From contig JAFTEU010000131.1 of assembly GCA_017453505.1 (NCBI GenBank), positions 1 through 33,900 of the forward strand: a stretch of DNA of 33,900 nucleotides, read 5' to 3'. Below the pieces are notes generated by a model. It was not told the origin of the DNA. It saw only the letters and a program-made list of their open reading frames with translations, and ran no database searches. The DNA is from Muribaculaceae bacterium (GTDB lineage: Bacteria; Bacteroidota; Bacteroidia; Bacteroidales; Muribaculaceae). Shown in pieces: positions 1 to 8,198 of the stretch (positions are counted from its first letter, which is position 1; each line of letters starts with the position of its first letter). The translations under genes were made by a program, and so were the position numbers.

Positions 1-137
1 ATCCCACGTTACTGGAATACTACGAGAAATTGCACCCACACTTATGAACCGCCGTATGCCGAACGGCACGTACGGTGGTGTGAGAGGAAAGGAAACGAAA
101 GTAGGTCAGAAAACTTTCGTTTCCCGACCTACTCGAT
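1..137 (+). mobile_element. 3' end of a group II intron (domains V and VI)
   Basis: The sequence folds as the last two domains of a bacterial group II intron. Domain V: a 9-bp stem (48-56 with 71-79, one G-U pair), a TGCC/GGCA hairpin (57-60 with 65-68) and a two-base CG bulge at 69-70. Domain VI: GAG-AGG at 82-87 pairs with CCT-A-CTC at 128-134, leaving A131 bulged seven bases from the end, as expected of the branch-point adenosine; a 12-bp hairpin (91-102 with 113-124) lies inside. The intron should end with CGAT at 137, after which the interrupted GH2 gene resumes. It runs on the plus strand while GH2 is on the minus strand, so it is inserted antisense. The rest of the intron lies outside the window. 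Confidence 0.85.
3..47 (+). CDS. Possible C-terminus of the intron-encoded reverse transcriptase/maturase (partial)
   Basis: One open frame enters from the left edge and stops with TGA just before domain V, which is where an intron-encoded protein would be expected to end. The fourteen visible residues (PTLLEYYEKLHPHL) are too few to identify a family. The call rests on position alone. Sequence to the left of the window would settle it. Confidence 0.35.
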   Translation, partial: PTLLEYYEKLHPHL

Positions 138-1271
138 TAGCTGCTTGATGCGCCACGCCATGAGTGCCTCGGGAATAGCGGCTCCCACGCCGGCATGGTC
201 CTGATGCATATTCACACCCTTGAGCTCAATCTCTTCGCCGTTGAGCAGAAATCCCCTGTCGGCATCAAACTCCACGTCGCGGATGCCCGTTGTTGTCATG
301 TAAACATCGGTCACCTGTCCGTTCACCTTGACGGTCGTTTCCACTTGATACAGATAGGGGTCACTGGTGCTCCACAGGTGCGGTCGGTCAACGGTCATCA
401 TCTGTTTGCAGCCGCCGGTCTGTTTGGCTTTCAGGTCAAGTGATGCAGTGGCAGTCCTGCCCACTTCGCCCGCTTGAGCATCGAGCAACCGGTGTTCTAC
501 GGTACACGTTTGCGGCTCCAGCGAATGGTTGTTCACCTCGGTATCCACGTGAATGGTCGCCGTGGTGTAAGGGGCCTTGAGGTCGGCATAGACAAAGGTG
601 CCGAATGGAGCGACACTGACGGCAGCCGACTTGATGAGCCATGCGTCACGATAGATGCCGGCCCCTTCATAGAACCAGCCTTCCTCGAGCGTGGCGTCGG
701 CCCGTACACAAACCAAGTTCTCACCGCCATAGTTTACATATTCGGTCACATCATACACCTGCGTGGCATAGCCGCTGGGTTCGGTACCCATATAGAAGCC
801 GTTGAACCACACGCGGGCATTGCGGAAGATGCCGTCGAACTGCAAGGCAATGTGCTTGCCCAGGTCCGACTCGGGGATTGTGATCACCTTGCGGTACCAG
901 CCCACACTCGTTTCGGGATACTGATAACCCACAGTCTTGTAACCGTGAGAGTGGCTGGCCTCCTGAGCATAGGGCAAGGTCGTCACCCAGTCGTGCGGAA
1001 TGCGAACCTCTTGCCATGTGGAGTCGTTAAACTTGAGGGAGTAAGGGCCCTCGTTGTGGATGGAGTTGGCCTTGGTCAGATAGTTGAAATACTCAGTGCC
1101 GCAGCCATAGTCCTTTGCCGGGTCGGCAGCGTTGCCCAAAGCGAATTTCCAGCCCTCATCCAATCGTATAGTCTCACGCACATTTTGCGCACAGACAGGC
1201 AGCATAGCACAAAGCATCCAACCCAAGATGGTGAGTCTCATCCCCACGCGGTTTCCGTTGATATTTTTCAT
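138..1271 (-). pseudogene. Glycoside hydrolase family 2 (beta-galactosidase type), truncated by the group II intron
   Basis: This is the N-terminal part of a GH2 enzyme. It has a signal peptide ending near the AQN motif (residues 27-29), then the jelly-roll sugar-binding domain (IPHDW, VGWYRKV, FNGFYMG, EGAGIYRDAWL), the Ig-like domain, and the beginning of the TIM barrel (GVNMHQDHAGVG). Family members usually run to 800 or more residues; here the frame has about 380 and lacks the catalytic acid/base and nucleophile glutamates. The break is explained: native coding stops at ...RIKQL, and the last two codons and the TAG stop come from the intron end. Because the intron is antisense it cannot be spliced out of this mRNA. 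The other half of the gene probably lies left of the window. A promoter fits upstream, leaving a long leader of about 265 nt. Confidence 0.88.
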
Positions 1272-1542
1272 ATTACCTGAATTTGAAGATCATTCATTAG
1301 TCGTAAGCGATGTCGTCCCCGTTCATCATTTGGCCATACTTCAACCAAATTTTGTGCAAGCAGAATGCCATGAAACGTGTTTCAATGGCTGAAGCGCAGC
1401 CAAAATTATCCAAATCGCAGGCAATGGAATTCCCGTGAAAGATTTTTAAAACCCGCGTTTTCAAAAAAAATCACAAGAAACACATGTGCCTATAGGGCCA
1501 CTACAAACAATACCGCTAAAATAAACCAGTTTGTAAGCCCTG

Positions 1543-1573
1543 CAAAGATACGGAATTTCACTGAACTTTCCAA
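1543..1573 (-). promoter_or_regulatory. Bacteroidetes-type promoter for the GH2 gene
   Basis: On the minus strand it reads TTG (1573-1571), 20 bases, then TATCTTTG (1550-1543), a match to the consensus TTG-N19-21-TAnnTTTG. Transcription would start near 1536, far from the GH2 start codon, so the leader would be unusually long, or another unseen promoter lies closer. Confidence 0.5.
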
Positions 1574-1608
1574 CAAAAAATTTCCGTTCAGCAAATTGAA
1601 GTAAGATA

Positions 1609-1629
1609 TTTTATATTTTATATTTTATA
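1609..1629. repeat. Heptamer tandem repeat (TTTTATA)x3
   Basis: Three perfect head-to-tail copies of TTTTATA in non-coding DNA. One of three seven-base tandem repeats in the window. Confidence 0.85.
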
Positions 1630-1815
1630 TGATGCTCAAAGATAATGATCTGATTTCGTTATTTCTATATTGATTTCTGTCTCGATTTCACGGCCGAGGC
1701 TAGGAATTTTTGTTTCAACCATCCATTTATCTGGATTTTGAGGATAACGAGGTAACGGGGTTCAGATGGAATCAAATCTAGCCAGGCCCCGTTGGGTATT
1801 GAGCAGGTCTTGTGT

Positions 1816-2709
1816 TTATTGAGCGGCGGCAAGGAGGTCGGTGGGCAAGGTGGGCATGGCCCCGTTCTGCGTGCAGACATAGGCACTGACCTTGACAGCC
1901 AATTCGTGGGCTTCGGGGACCGACTTGCCGCCCAGGATGGCAGCGCAGAAGGAGCCCGTGAACGAGTCACCGGCACCGACGGTGTCGGCCACCTCGACCT
2001 TGGGGGTCTGCTGGAACGACATCTGGCCGCGGGTGAAGACATAGGAGCCGTTGGTGCCGCAGGTGAGTACGAGCATGTCGAGGTCGTACCTGCCCAGGAT
2101 GAGCCAGCACTTGTTCTCGATGTCGAGGCCGGGATAGCCGAACATGCGACCGATGGTCACAAGTTCCTCGTCATTGATCTTGAGGACATTGCAATGTCGC
2201 ATTGATTGCTGGATGATTTCCTTGTTGTAGAACTGCTGGCGCAGGTTGATGTCAAAAATCTTCATGCAATCACTGGGTGTTGCGTCGAGGAAGCGTTGGA
2301 TGTTCTCACGCGACACGACATTGCGTTGAGCCAGCGAACCGTAGCACACGGCGCGGCAGTTGGCTGCGATTTCCTCAATCTCGGGCGTGAAGGGGATGTT
2401 GTCCCATGCCACGTTCTCCTTGATGTCGTAGGTGGGGATTCCCTCCTCGTTGAGTGTCACTTGCACGGTGCCGGTGGGGTAGGGCACGCGCGGCATGAGG
2501 TACTTGAGGCCGTGCTCATTGAGGGTCTCGATGGTCTCCTCGGCCAGTTTGTCCTCGCCCAGGGCACTGATGGCGATGACGTTATCACGGCCCAGGAATT
2601 GCCCGGCATGATAGGCGAAGTTGGCGGGAGCACCACCCAGTTTCTTTCCCTCGGGGAGGACATCCCACAGGGCCTCGCCCAGGCCCACTACATAACGTTT
2701 GTCATGCAT
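1816..2709 (-). CDS. PfkB-family carbohydrate kinase, probably fructokinase
   Basis: The predicted product is a cytoplasmic sugar kinase that would phosphorylate fructose or a related sugar with ATP. At 297 residues it has normal family length. The N-terminal ribokinase signature is at about residues 25-35 (GGAPANFAYHAG), and the C-terminal signature DTVGAGDSFTG holds the anion hole G245-A-G and catalytic base D248. The start is the first of two ATGs (the second is two codons downstream). Three TTTTCAG heptamers sit directly upstream, and a short membrane-protein-like frame ends 5 nt before the start, so the kinase may once have followed a transporter gene. No promoter match lies immediately upstream. 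Substrate specificity is inferred from overall resemblance to Bacteroides fructokinases and could be another ketose or aldose. Confidence 0.88.
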   Translation of the reverse strand: MHDKRYVVGLGEALWDVLPEGKKLGGAPANFAYHAGQFLGRDNVIAISALGEDKLAEETIETLNEHGLKYLMPRVPYPTGTVQVTLNEEGIPTYDIKENVAWDNIPFTPEIEEIAANCRAVCYGSLAQRNVVSRENIQRFLDATPSDCMKIFDINLRQQFYNKEIIQQSMRHCNVLKINDEELVTIGRMFGYPGLDIENKCWLILGRYDLDMLVLTCGTNGSYVFTRGQMSFQQTPKVEVADTVGAGDSFTGSFCAAILGGKSVPEAHELAVKVSAYVCTQNGAMPTLPTDLLAAAQ

Positions 2710-2711
2710 AG

Positions 2712-2732
2712 TTTTCAGTTTTCAGTTTTCAG
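2712..2732. repeat. Heptamer tandem repeat (TTTTCAG)x3 at the fructokinase start
   Basis: Three perfect copies of TTTTCAG, followed by a partial fourth, begin two bases before the kinase ATG. On the coding strand they read as repeated CTGAAAA, which puts TGA stops in several frames directly ahead of the gene. Confidence 0.85.
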
Positions 2733-2834
2733 TTTGAGTTGCTTGATGTGGGTGAACAGGTAGATGACACTGATGGCCATTACAGCCACAGCGCCAGCTT
2801 CACCCATGGCATCGCTGGCAAAGCCCATCAACAG
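2715..2834 (-). pseudogene. Possible C-terminal remnant of a membrane transporter
   Basis: A 39-codon open stretch encodes a hydrophobic helix followed by a basic tail (core: LLMGFASDAMGEAGAVAVMA, then ISVIYLFTHIKQLKLK). This resembles the last transmembrane segment and cytoplasmic tail of an MFS-type sugar transporter, a frequent neighbour of Bacteroidales fructokinases. A TAG stop lies directly upstream in frame and no start codon or further homology is seen, so if real it is a decayed fragment. The family assignment is a guess from hydrophobicity and context. Confidence 0.28.
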
Positions 2835-3269
2835 CTAAATAACAAGATTATTCCTATACAAATCTTCTGTACCTTCAAATTAATCATCGTTATGTTTATT
2901 TTCTTCCCAATTAGCCATCACCGGTATCAACATTGTGTGAAACCCTATCCTGCTCCACACGACATCACTGATTCCTGTATGGTGATGGGTAAGAATTCTG
3001 TTGATTTATGCTGCAAATTTTATATTTTTTCTTCGGAATAGCAAATAATAATGGATTTTATTTGAATTTTATTCCATGGTGCCTATTTGGAAATGCTTCC
3101 CAAATTATGGTCGATGCCTCAGTAGCAAGGGAATAATGATAATCCTGCTTTGATACTGGAATCGAAGCTGTTGCATCAGGTCAAAGGCCATTTTAGAGGA
3201 CTTTTTTTGTGTATTAAGCAAATTGTTGTATTTTTGTGTTCATTAATCAATAACTCATTCTATAGAATT
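2835..3269. other. Non-coding stretch before the GH109 gene
   Basis: AT-rich region separating divergent genes, without a convincing coding frame. An 8-bp inverted repeat, CCATCACC at 2915-2922 with GGTGATGG at 2981-2988, has a 58-base gap and no known meaning. The promoter of the next operon lies at its right end. Confidence 0.5.
3207..3236 (+). promoter_or_regulatory. Bacteroidetes-type promoter for the GH109/kinase operon
   Basis: TTG (3207-3209, within TTTG), 19 bases, then TATTTTTG (3229-3236) matches the consensus. Transcription would begin near 3243, about 27 nt before the ATG. Its position supports the ATG at 3270 over an upstream in-frame ATG at 3150, which would precede the promoter. 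Confidence 0.65.
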
Positions 3270-4838
3270 ATGAAACAGCGATATATCAATGCATTTGTGT
3301 TGGCGGTATGTATGTTGCTGCCTCTCGTCTCATGGGCTCAGTTCAGCTGGCCCTATGTGATTCAAGACGGAACCATTATCACCGAAGTCCCGGAGCGTCC
3401 TGCGGGTCAACAGTCGGCCTTGGGGCTTGCCGTGGACAAGATTCCTGTCGTGAGGGTGGCCTTCGTCGGCTTGGGCATGCGCGGCCCTGACGCGGTTGAG
3501 CGATGGACCCATATCCCCGGCATTGAGGTGAAGGCCTTGTGTGACCATGAGCGCGACCGCGCCGAGGCCTGCCAGCAGATTCTGAGGAAGGCATCGATGC
3601 CGGCTGCCGATGTCTATGATGGAGAGGATGGCTACAAGGAGCTGTGTCGGCGCACCGACATCGACCTGGTATATATCGCAACAGACTGGATACATCACTA
3701 CCTGGTGGCGCGTGAGGCACTGGAGCATGGCCATCACGTTGCCATCGAGGTGCCGTCGGCCATGAACATGACCGAGATCTGGTCACTCATCAACTTGAGC
3801 GAGAGCAAGCGCTTGCATGTGATGATGCTTGAGAACTGCTGCTACGACTTCTTTGAGCTCAATACGCTCAATATGGCTCAGAAAGGCCTGCTGGGTGAAA
3901 TTATCTATGTGCAAGGGGCATACCGCCATGAGCTTTCTCCCTATTGGGACGAGTACTGGAAACGCGGTGACGGCGATAAACTGGGGTGGAGGCTGGACTA
4001 TAACAGCAGGTTCCGCGGTGACCTTTATGCCACCCATGGCCTAGGCCCGATTGCTCAGGCGCTCAACATCCACCGCGGTGACCGCATGAAGACGCTCGTG
4101 GCGATGGACACGCGCTCATTCAACGGCAAGGAATTGGTTAAGGACCGCACGGGTGAAGATTGTCCTGATTTCAGGAACGGCGATCACACCACCACGCTCA
4201 TATCCACCGAGCAGGGTAAGGTCATCGAGGTGCACCACAACGTGATGACACCGCAGCCCTATAACCGCATGTACCAGCTCACTGGCACCAAGGGCTTTGC
4301 CAATAAATATCCCGTTGAGGGGTATGCCCTGGCAAGTGATGAGATGAAAAAGGCTGGAATCGCTACTCTCAGTAAGAATTACACGGGTCACTCCTACCTT
4401 AGCAAGGAGGACACAGAGGCGCTATTGCAGTCATTTACCTCACCGCTTGTGAGCCGCTATGGTGACGAGGCGCGTGAGGTGGGCGGACACGGCGGCATGG
4501 ACTTTATTATGGACTCACGACTGGTCTATTGCTTGCAGAACGGCCTGCCGCTTGATATCGATGTGTATGACCTGGCCGAGTGGTGCTGCCTGGCCGAACT
4601 GGGCAGCATCTCGATGGACAACGGCAACATGCCCGTTCAGGTTCCCGATTTCACGCGGGGTGAGTGGACCAAGATAAACGGTTTCCATCATGCCCAGGCC
4701 GCCCCCGAGCACGAAGCGGAAGCGAGAACAGCTGCCCTCGCCTTTACCGAGCAATTAAAGGCCCGTGGAGCCAAGTATTGGGAGATGGTCGCTAAGCGGG
4801 ATGCCAAGGCTGCCAAGAAAGCGGCGAAGAAGAAATAA
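3270..4838 (+). CDS. Secreted Gfo/Idh/MocA-fold protein, GH109 (alpha-N-acetylgalactosaminidase) family
   Basis: GH109 enzymes use a tightly bound NAD to cleave terminal alpha-GalNAc by an oxidation-elimination mechanism. The chosen start gives a clear signal peptide (cleavage after VSWA, about residue 20). The Rossmann NAD site is G67-L-G-M-R-G72. Family hallmarks follow: AIEVPSAMN, MMLENCCYDFFEL, and the conserved THGLGP with H256 in the position of the family's active-site histidine. The length, 522 residues, is slightly above usual. The C-terminus ends in an unusual Ala/Lys-rich tail (AKAAKKAAKKK). The next gene, an N-acetylhexosamine-kinase-like protein, starts 16 nt downstream, which fits release and then phosphorylation of GalNAc from host glycans. 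An oxidoreductase on another sugar remains possible, but the motif set favours GH109. Confidence 0.88.
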   Translation: MKQRYINAFVLAVCMLLPLVSWAQFSWPYVIQDGTIITEVPERPAGQQSALGLAVDKIPVVRVAFVGLGMRGPDAVERWTHIPGIEVKALCDHERDRAEACQQILRKASMPAADVYDGEDGYKELCRRTDIDLVYIATDWIHHYLVAREALEHGHHVAIEVPSAMNMTEIWSLINLSESKRLHVMMLENCCYDFFELNTLNMAQKGLLGEIIYVQGAYRHELSPYWDEYWKRGDGDKLGWRLDYNSRFRGDLYATHGLGPIAQALNIHRGDRMKTLVAMDTRSFNGKELVKDRTGEDCPDFRNGDHTTTLISTEQGKVIEVHHNVMTPQPYNRMYQLTGTKGFANKYPVEGYALASDEMKKAGIATLSKNYTGHSYLSKEDTEALLQSFTSPLVSRYGDEAREVGGHGGMDFIMDSRLVYCLQNGLPLDIDVYDLAEWCCLAELGSISMDNGNMPVQVPDFTRGEWTKINGFHHAQAAPEHEAEARTAALAFTEQLKARGAKYWEMVAKRDAKAAKKAAKKK

Positions 4839-4854
4839 AAACACCTTTCATGTG

Positions 4855-5946
4855 ATGAAAACAATTGATATAGCCAGCATTCTGGCACAGTTTGAGATAA
4901 CGGGCTCTGTCATCGAGGTGAAGCCGCTGGGCAACGGGCTCATCAACGACACCTACCGTGCCGTTACGGCAGGCAGTGATACACCCGACTACGTGCTGCA
5001 GCGCATCAACAACGCTGTCTTCAAGGATGTGGAACTGCTGCAACGCAATATTGAGGTCGTGACGGCTCACATCAGGCACAAACTTGTGGCCAGCGGCGCT
5101 GACGATATCGACCGCAAGGTGCTGAGCTTCATTAAGTCTCATGATGGCAAGACCTACTACTGCGATGAGCTTGGGCGCTACTGGCGTGTGATGGTCTATA
5201 TCCCTGGATCGGTCACACATGAGGCCGTCACTCCCGAGAGCGCCTATACTGCGGGCAAAGCCTTCGGCGACTTCGAGCGGATGCTGGTCGATGTACCGGT
5301 GGCATTGGGCGAAACCATCCCCGATTTTCACAACATGGAACTGCGCTTGCGCCAGTTGCGCGAGGCTGTCCGTGGCAATGCGGCTCGCCGTCTGGATGAG
5401 GTGCGCGACATCGTCAGTGAACTGGAACGCGATGCCGACGAGATGTGTCAGGCCGAGCGCCTCTACCGGGAAGGCCGTTTGCCCAAACGCATCTGTCACT
5501 GTGATACCAAGGTCAACAACATGCTCTTCGATGAAAACGGGCAGGTGCTATGTGTCATCGACCTCGACACCGTGATGCCGTCCTTTGTCTTCTCGGACTA
5601 CGGCGACTTCCTGCGCACAGGAGCCAACCTCACGGCCGAGGATGACCCTGACCTTTCCCGGGTGGGCTTCAACCAAGGCATTTTCAAGTCATTCACCGCA
5701 GGCTATCTGGAATTAGCCCGCAGCTTCCTTACTCCACTCGAAATCAGTTGTCTTCCCTATGCTGTTGCGCTGTTCCCCTTCATGCAGTGTGCCCGATTCT
5801 TGACCGACTACCTCAACGGTGACACTTATTACAAGATCAAATATCCCACCCACAACCTGGACCGCACCCGCAACCAGCTCGCCCTATACCGAGATGTCCG
5901 CAGGCACGATGCCATGATGGCTTCTTACATCAGCGCCCTGTTGTAG
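4855..5946 (+). CDS. Phosphotransferase (APH/choline-kinase fold), N-acetylhexosamine 1-kinase-like
   Basis: This cytoplasmic kinase of 363 residues has the aminoglycoside-phosphotransferase fold. The Brenner-type catalytic loop is HCDTKVNNMLF with H215 and catalytic D217, and the metal-binding IDLDTVMPSF segment holds D236 and D238. The loop and the downstream FSDYGDFLRTG closely resemble NahK, which makes GalNAc-1-P or GlcNAc-1-P from the free sugar. The ATG at 4855 is used because an ATG at 4850 runs straight into TGA. The 16-nt gap to the GH109 gene implies one operon, and the partner supports a GalNAc or GlcNAc substrate. Other annotations of such proteins ('phosphotransferase', 'mucin desulfatase') probably refer to the same family. 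Confidence 0.82.
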   Translation: MKTIDIASILAQFEITGSVIEVKPLGNGLINDTYRAVTAGSDTPDYVLQRINNAVFKDVELLQRNIEVVTAHIRHKLVASGADDIDRKVLSFIKSHDGKTYYCDELGRYWRVMVYIPGSVTHEAVTPESAYTAGKAFGDFERMLVDVPVALGETIPDFHNMELRLRQLREAVRGNAARRLDEVRDIVSELERDADEMCQAERLYREGRLPKRICHCDTKVNNMLFDENGQVLCVIDLDTVMPSFVFSDYGDFLRTGANLTAEDDPDLSRVGFNQGIFKSFTAGYLELARSFLTPLEISCLPYAVALFPFMQCARFLTDYLNGDTYYKIKYPTHNLDRTRNQLALYRDVRRHDAMMASYISALL

Positions 5947-6080
5947 CCTTCTGTTGCACTCAAGGCCCTTGTGGCATCATTTTTGCTGGAATTCATAATG
6001 ACTGGCACGACATTGTGTCCGGTCATTTCTTGCATGAACTAGTTTGAACCATGCTATAGTAAAAGATTTTTAAATAATGT

Positions 6081-6111
6081 TTGCTTTAATTGGAAAAAAA
6101 ATATAAATTTG
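6081..6111 (+). promoter_or_regulatory. Promoter of the 15-gene tubulin/actin-like locus
   Basis: TTG (6081-6083, within TTTG), 20 bases, then TAAATTTG (6104-6111) is a full match to the Bacteroidetes consensus. The start would be near 6118, giving a leader of about 45 nt. The spacers inside the locus are all at most 75 nt and I saw no comparable promoter in them, so this may drive the whole locus. Confidence 0.7.
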
Positions 6112-6162
6112 CAAGCTAATAACTGAATCTTTACGTAAACACTAAACATCAATAATATTGTT

Positions 6163-7686
6163 ATGAAGAAATTATTTGGTATCATTTTGTTGTCATTCAC
6201 TTTATTAACGATTCTCGGCTCGTTTTTTTTGACTAGCTGTTCTGACCCTAATAAGGAGCTTGATTCCATGTTGAGCCGCTTGGGCGCTAAGGACAAGGTG
6301 ATTGATAGTAATGACTGGCAGCAGATTCTCGAGTATCTGGATTCCAACAAGGCCAAGATGAAAGACTTCTATGTTGACGGCAGGCTTGACAACGAGGCCC
6401 TCCAGAAGCACATCGTGGATTACTTCAAGGGACGCCGCAATCCCATTGACATCCAGTTTGAGGGAATCGGATCGGTCAAGCCCTACCTGTCGGTCAAGTT
6501 CTACCTGGAGCGCAGTGGCAGCATGATACCCTATGATGCGATCGACTGCAATGGCGAGTTCAAGTCGTCGATTGTCAAGTTGCTTAACGCATTGCCTGGC
6601 GAGGATAGCGTCCACACGATGTATGTGGTGAACAGCGAGGTGAACAAGTATCCCGAGGGTATCTCGCAATTTATCCATGCCAACAACATCTTTGAATCCA
6701 CCCGAGGCATGGGCGACCCCACGTTCACCGACTTTGGCCTCATCTTTGACGAGATCCTCAACAAGAACAAGTCAGGTGAAATCAGCGTGCTGGTTACCGA
6801 CATGATCTATTCTCCCAAGAACACCGCCGGTGTTAATCCCAACAAGATTTTTGCCGAGGCCGAGGGCATCGTGAGCAACGTGTTCAAGAGCAAGGTGGCA
6901 TCCAAGTCGATGCTCGTGCTCAAGATGTCGAGCAGCTACAGCGGTCCCTATTATCCCTATAATGCACAGTCCAAGGGCATCACCTATAAGGGCAATCGTC
7001 CCTACTACATCGTCGTGGTGGGTGACAACGGCGACATTGCCCGCTTGTCGAGTGATGAGAAATATGCCGACTTTATCGATTTCAAGTCAATGAAGGGCTT
7101 CGAGAATCTATATCTGTTCGACGCTTCGGGTGTCTATCTGCCTTATTACAGCCTGCTGCTCAAGAGCAAGGATGCCCGCGGCGACTTCCACCCCGCAAAG
7201 GGGCAGGGTAGTCAAATCACCAAACTGGAAAAAGTTACCGCCGACAGGAAGTCGGGCGACATCCAGTTGACGGTGGGCATCAACCTGGACAACATGTTCA
7301 TCGACAAGGAGTACCTCGAGAATCCGGCCAACTATGTGATTGACTCAAAATCACCCATCAAGATCAAATCCATCAGGCCCATCGACGAGAGCAAGGACCT
7401 GAGTGTCAACCAGGGCAAGATGAAGGGTACCATGACCCATGTGATCGTCCTCAGCGCCGACAAGGCGATGAAGAACGACGAGATCACCATCAAGTTGCTG
7501 AACCGTCTGCCCTCTTGGGTAGAGAATTCCTCGACCGACAATGACCTCAACACGGCTGCCGCCAATTTCTCCACAACGACATTCGGCTTCAAGTACATCA
7601 TGAACGGCATCTACGAGTCCTACAAGAAGCTGGCCAATGGCACACAGCCCGTCTATTTTGCCATCAAGCTGCAACTTAACAATTAA
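6163..7686 (+). CDS. Lipoprotein with a von Willebrand factor A-like domain
   Basis: Gene 1 of the locus, 507 residues. A signal peptide ends in the lipobox LTSC, with lipidated C26, so the protein is anchored outside the cytoplasm. Residues about 108-290 fit a VWA fold: a hydrophobic strand leads into E116-R-S-G-S120, the counterpart of the metal-site DxSxS; a threonine in DPTFTDFG (T187 or T189) and the aspartate of VLVTD213 would complete a MIDAS. Glu in place of the first Asp is unusual. The C-terminal 150 residues look like a beta domain of unknown type. VWA domains usually bind protein partners through a metal ion; the partner here would be another envelope component. I recall VWA proteins beside FtsZ-like genes in other bacteria, which suits the tubulin-like gene two positions on. 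Confidence 0.75.
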   Translation: MKKLFGIILLSFTLLTILGSFFLTSCSDPNKELDSMLSRLGAKDKVIDSNDWQQILEYLDSNKAKMKDFYVDGRLDNEALQKHIVDYFKGRRNPIDIQFEGIGSVKPYLSVKFYLERSGSMIPYDAIDCNGEFKSSIVKLLNALPGEDSVHTMYVVNSEVNKYPEGISQFIHANNIFESTRGMGDPTFTDFGLIFDEILNKNKSGEISVLVTDMIYSPKNTAGVNPNKIFAEAEGIVSNVFKSKVASKSMLVLKMSSSYSGPYYPYNAQSKGITYKGNRPYYIVVVGDNGDIARLSSDEKYADFIDFKSMKGFENLYLFDASGVYLPYYSLLLKSKDARGDFHPAKGQGSQITKLEKVTADRKSGDIQLTVGINLDNMFIDKEYLENPANYVIDSKSPIKIKSIRPIDESKDLSVNQGKMKGTMTHVIVLSADKAMKNDEITIKLLNRLPSWVENSSTDNDLNTAAANFSTTTFGFKYIMNGIYESYKKLANGTQPVYFAIKLQLNN

Positions 7687-7708
7687 AATTCAATCAATTA
7701 TAACACTT

Positions 7709-8161
7709 ATGAAACACAAAGTTATCTGGCTTATCGCTGGCCTCATCATCAGCGTGTTGTTTATTGTGTTCTCCGCACAAGTTTATGAGTATCTGTACTA
7801 CGAGCAAGAGTTCTCAGAGTGGATGTTTGAACAGAATCTGTATCTGCGTCTCTCGTTATTCATCGTGATTATCGCATGGGCGATGGCTGCCATTTTCTAC
7901 TATGGCTTGAGCCTGCTGTTTGTTAACTTCAGCCGCTGGTATCACTGGCTGATCATGCTCATAGTGACAGTGTCGCTCGCCCCTGGCGTGGCTTTCTATT
8001 ACCTGAACGGACAGACCATTGAGGAGGCCCTCGAGTTCTCTATCCAGTGCCAAGCCATCAGCACCATCAACGTGGCATTGACGGCGGTATTCTTTATCAT
8101 CGCCTCCTACTCAATGCGCTGGTGGAGCCGCAACGCCGCCTACACGCCTATTCCTCAATAA
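7709..8161 (+). CDS. Small four-helix inner-membrane protein
   Basis: Gene 2, 150 residues, no family recognised. Four hydrophobic segments lie at about 4-22, 47-72, 79-100 and 115-137, separated by short loops rich in Tyr, Glu and Trp. No cleavable signal is apparent; the first helix seems to stay. The start 22 nt after gene 1 was chosen because it begins at the first hydrophobic segment with a Lys-rich start (MKHK). Its position between the VWA-like lipoprotein and the tubulin-like protein suggests a membrane anchor or coupler for one of them; this is inference. Confidence 0.75.
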   Translation: MKHKVIWLIAGLIISVLFIVFSAQVYEYLYYEQEFSEWMFEQNLYLRLSLFIVIIAWAMAAIFYYGLSLLFVNFSRWYHWLIMLIVTVSLAPGVAFYYLNGQTIEEALEFSIQCQAISTINVALTAVFFIIASYSMRWWSRNAAYTPIPQ

Positions 8162-8198
8162 ACCCAAATTCAGTTATCCTAAAATTGACATATAACAG

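Larger units (their letters stand above)
1272..1815. other. Non-coding stretch between the GH2 and fructokinase genes
   Basis: AT-rich spacer with no credible gene on either strand. It holds the predicted minus-strand GH2 promoter and a (TTTTATA)3 repeat. A 7-bp inverted repeat (1754-1760 with 1787-1793) lies just beyond the fructokinase stop, but it has no T-run, so I do not call a terminator. Confidence 0.6.

Noticed and set aside
474-1280. 268-residue plus-strand frame over the GH2 fragment
   Set aside because: The minus-strand GH2 domains are unmistakable, so this is the complementary frame.
1754-1793. 7-bp inverted repeat after the fructokinase gene
   Set aside because: The loop is long and no T-run follows in the direction of transcription, so it does not qualify as an intrinsic terminator.
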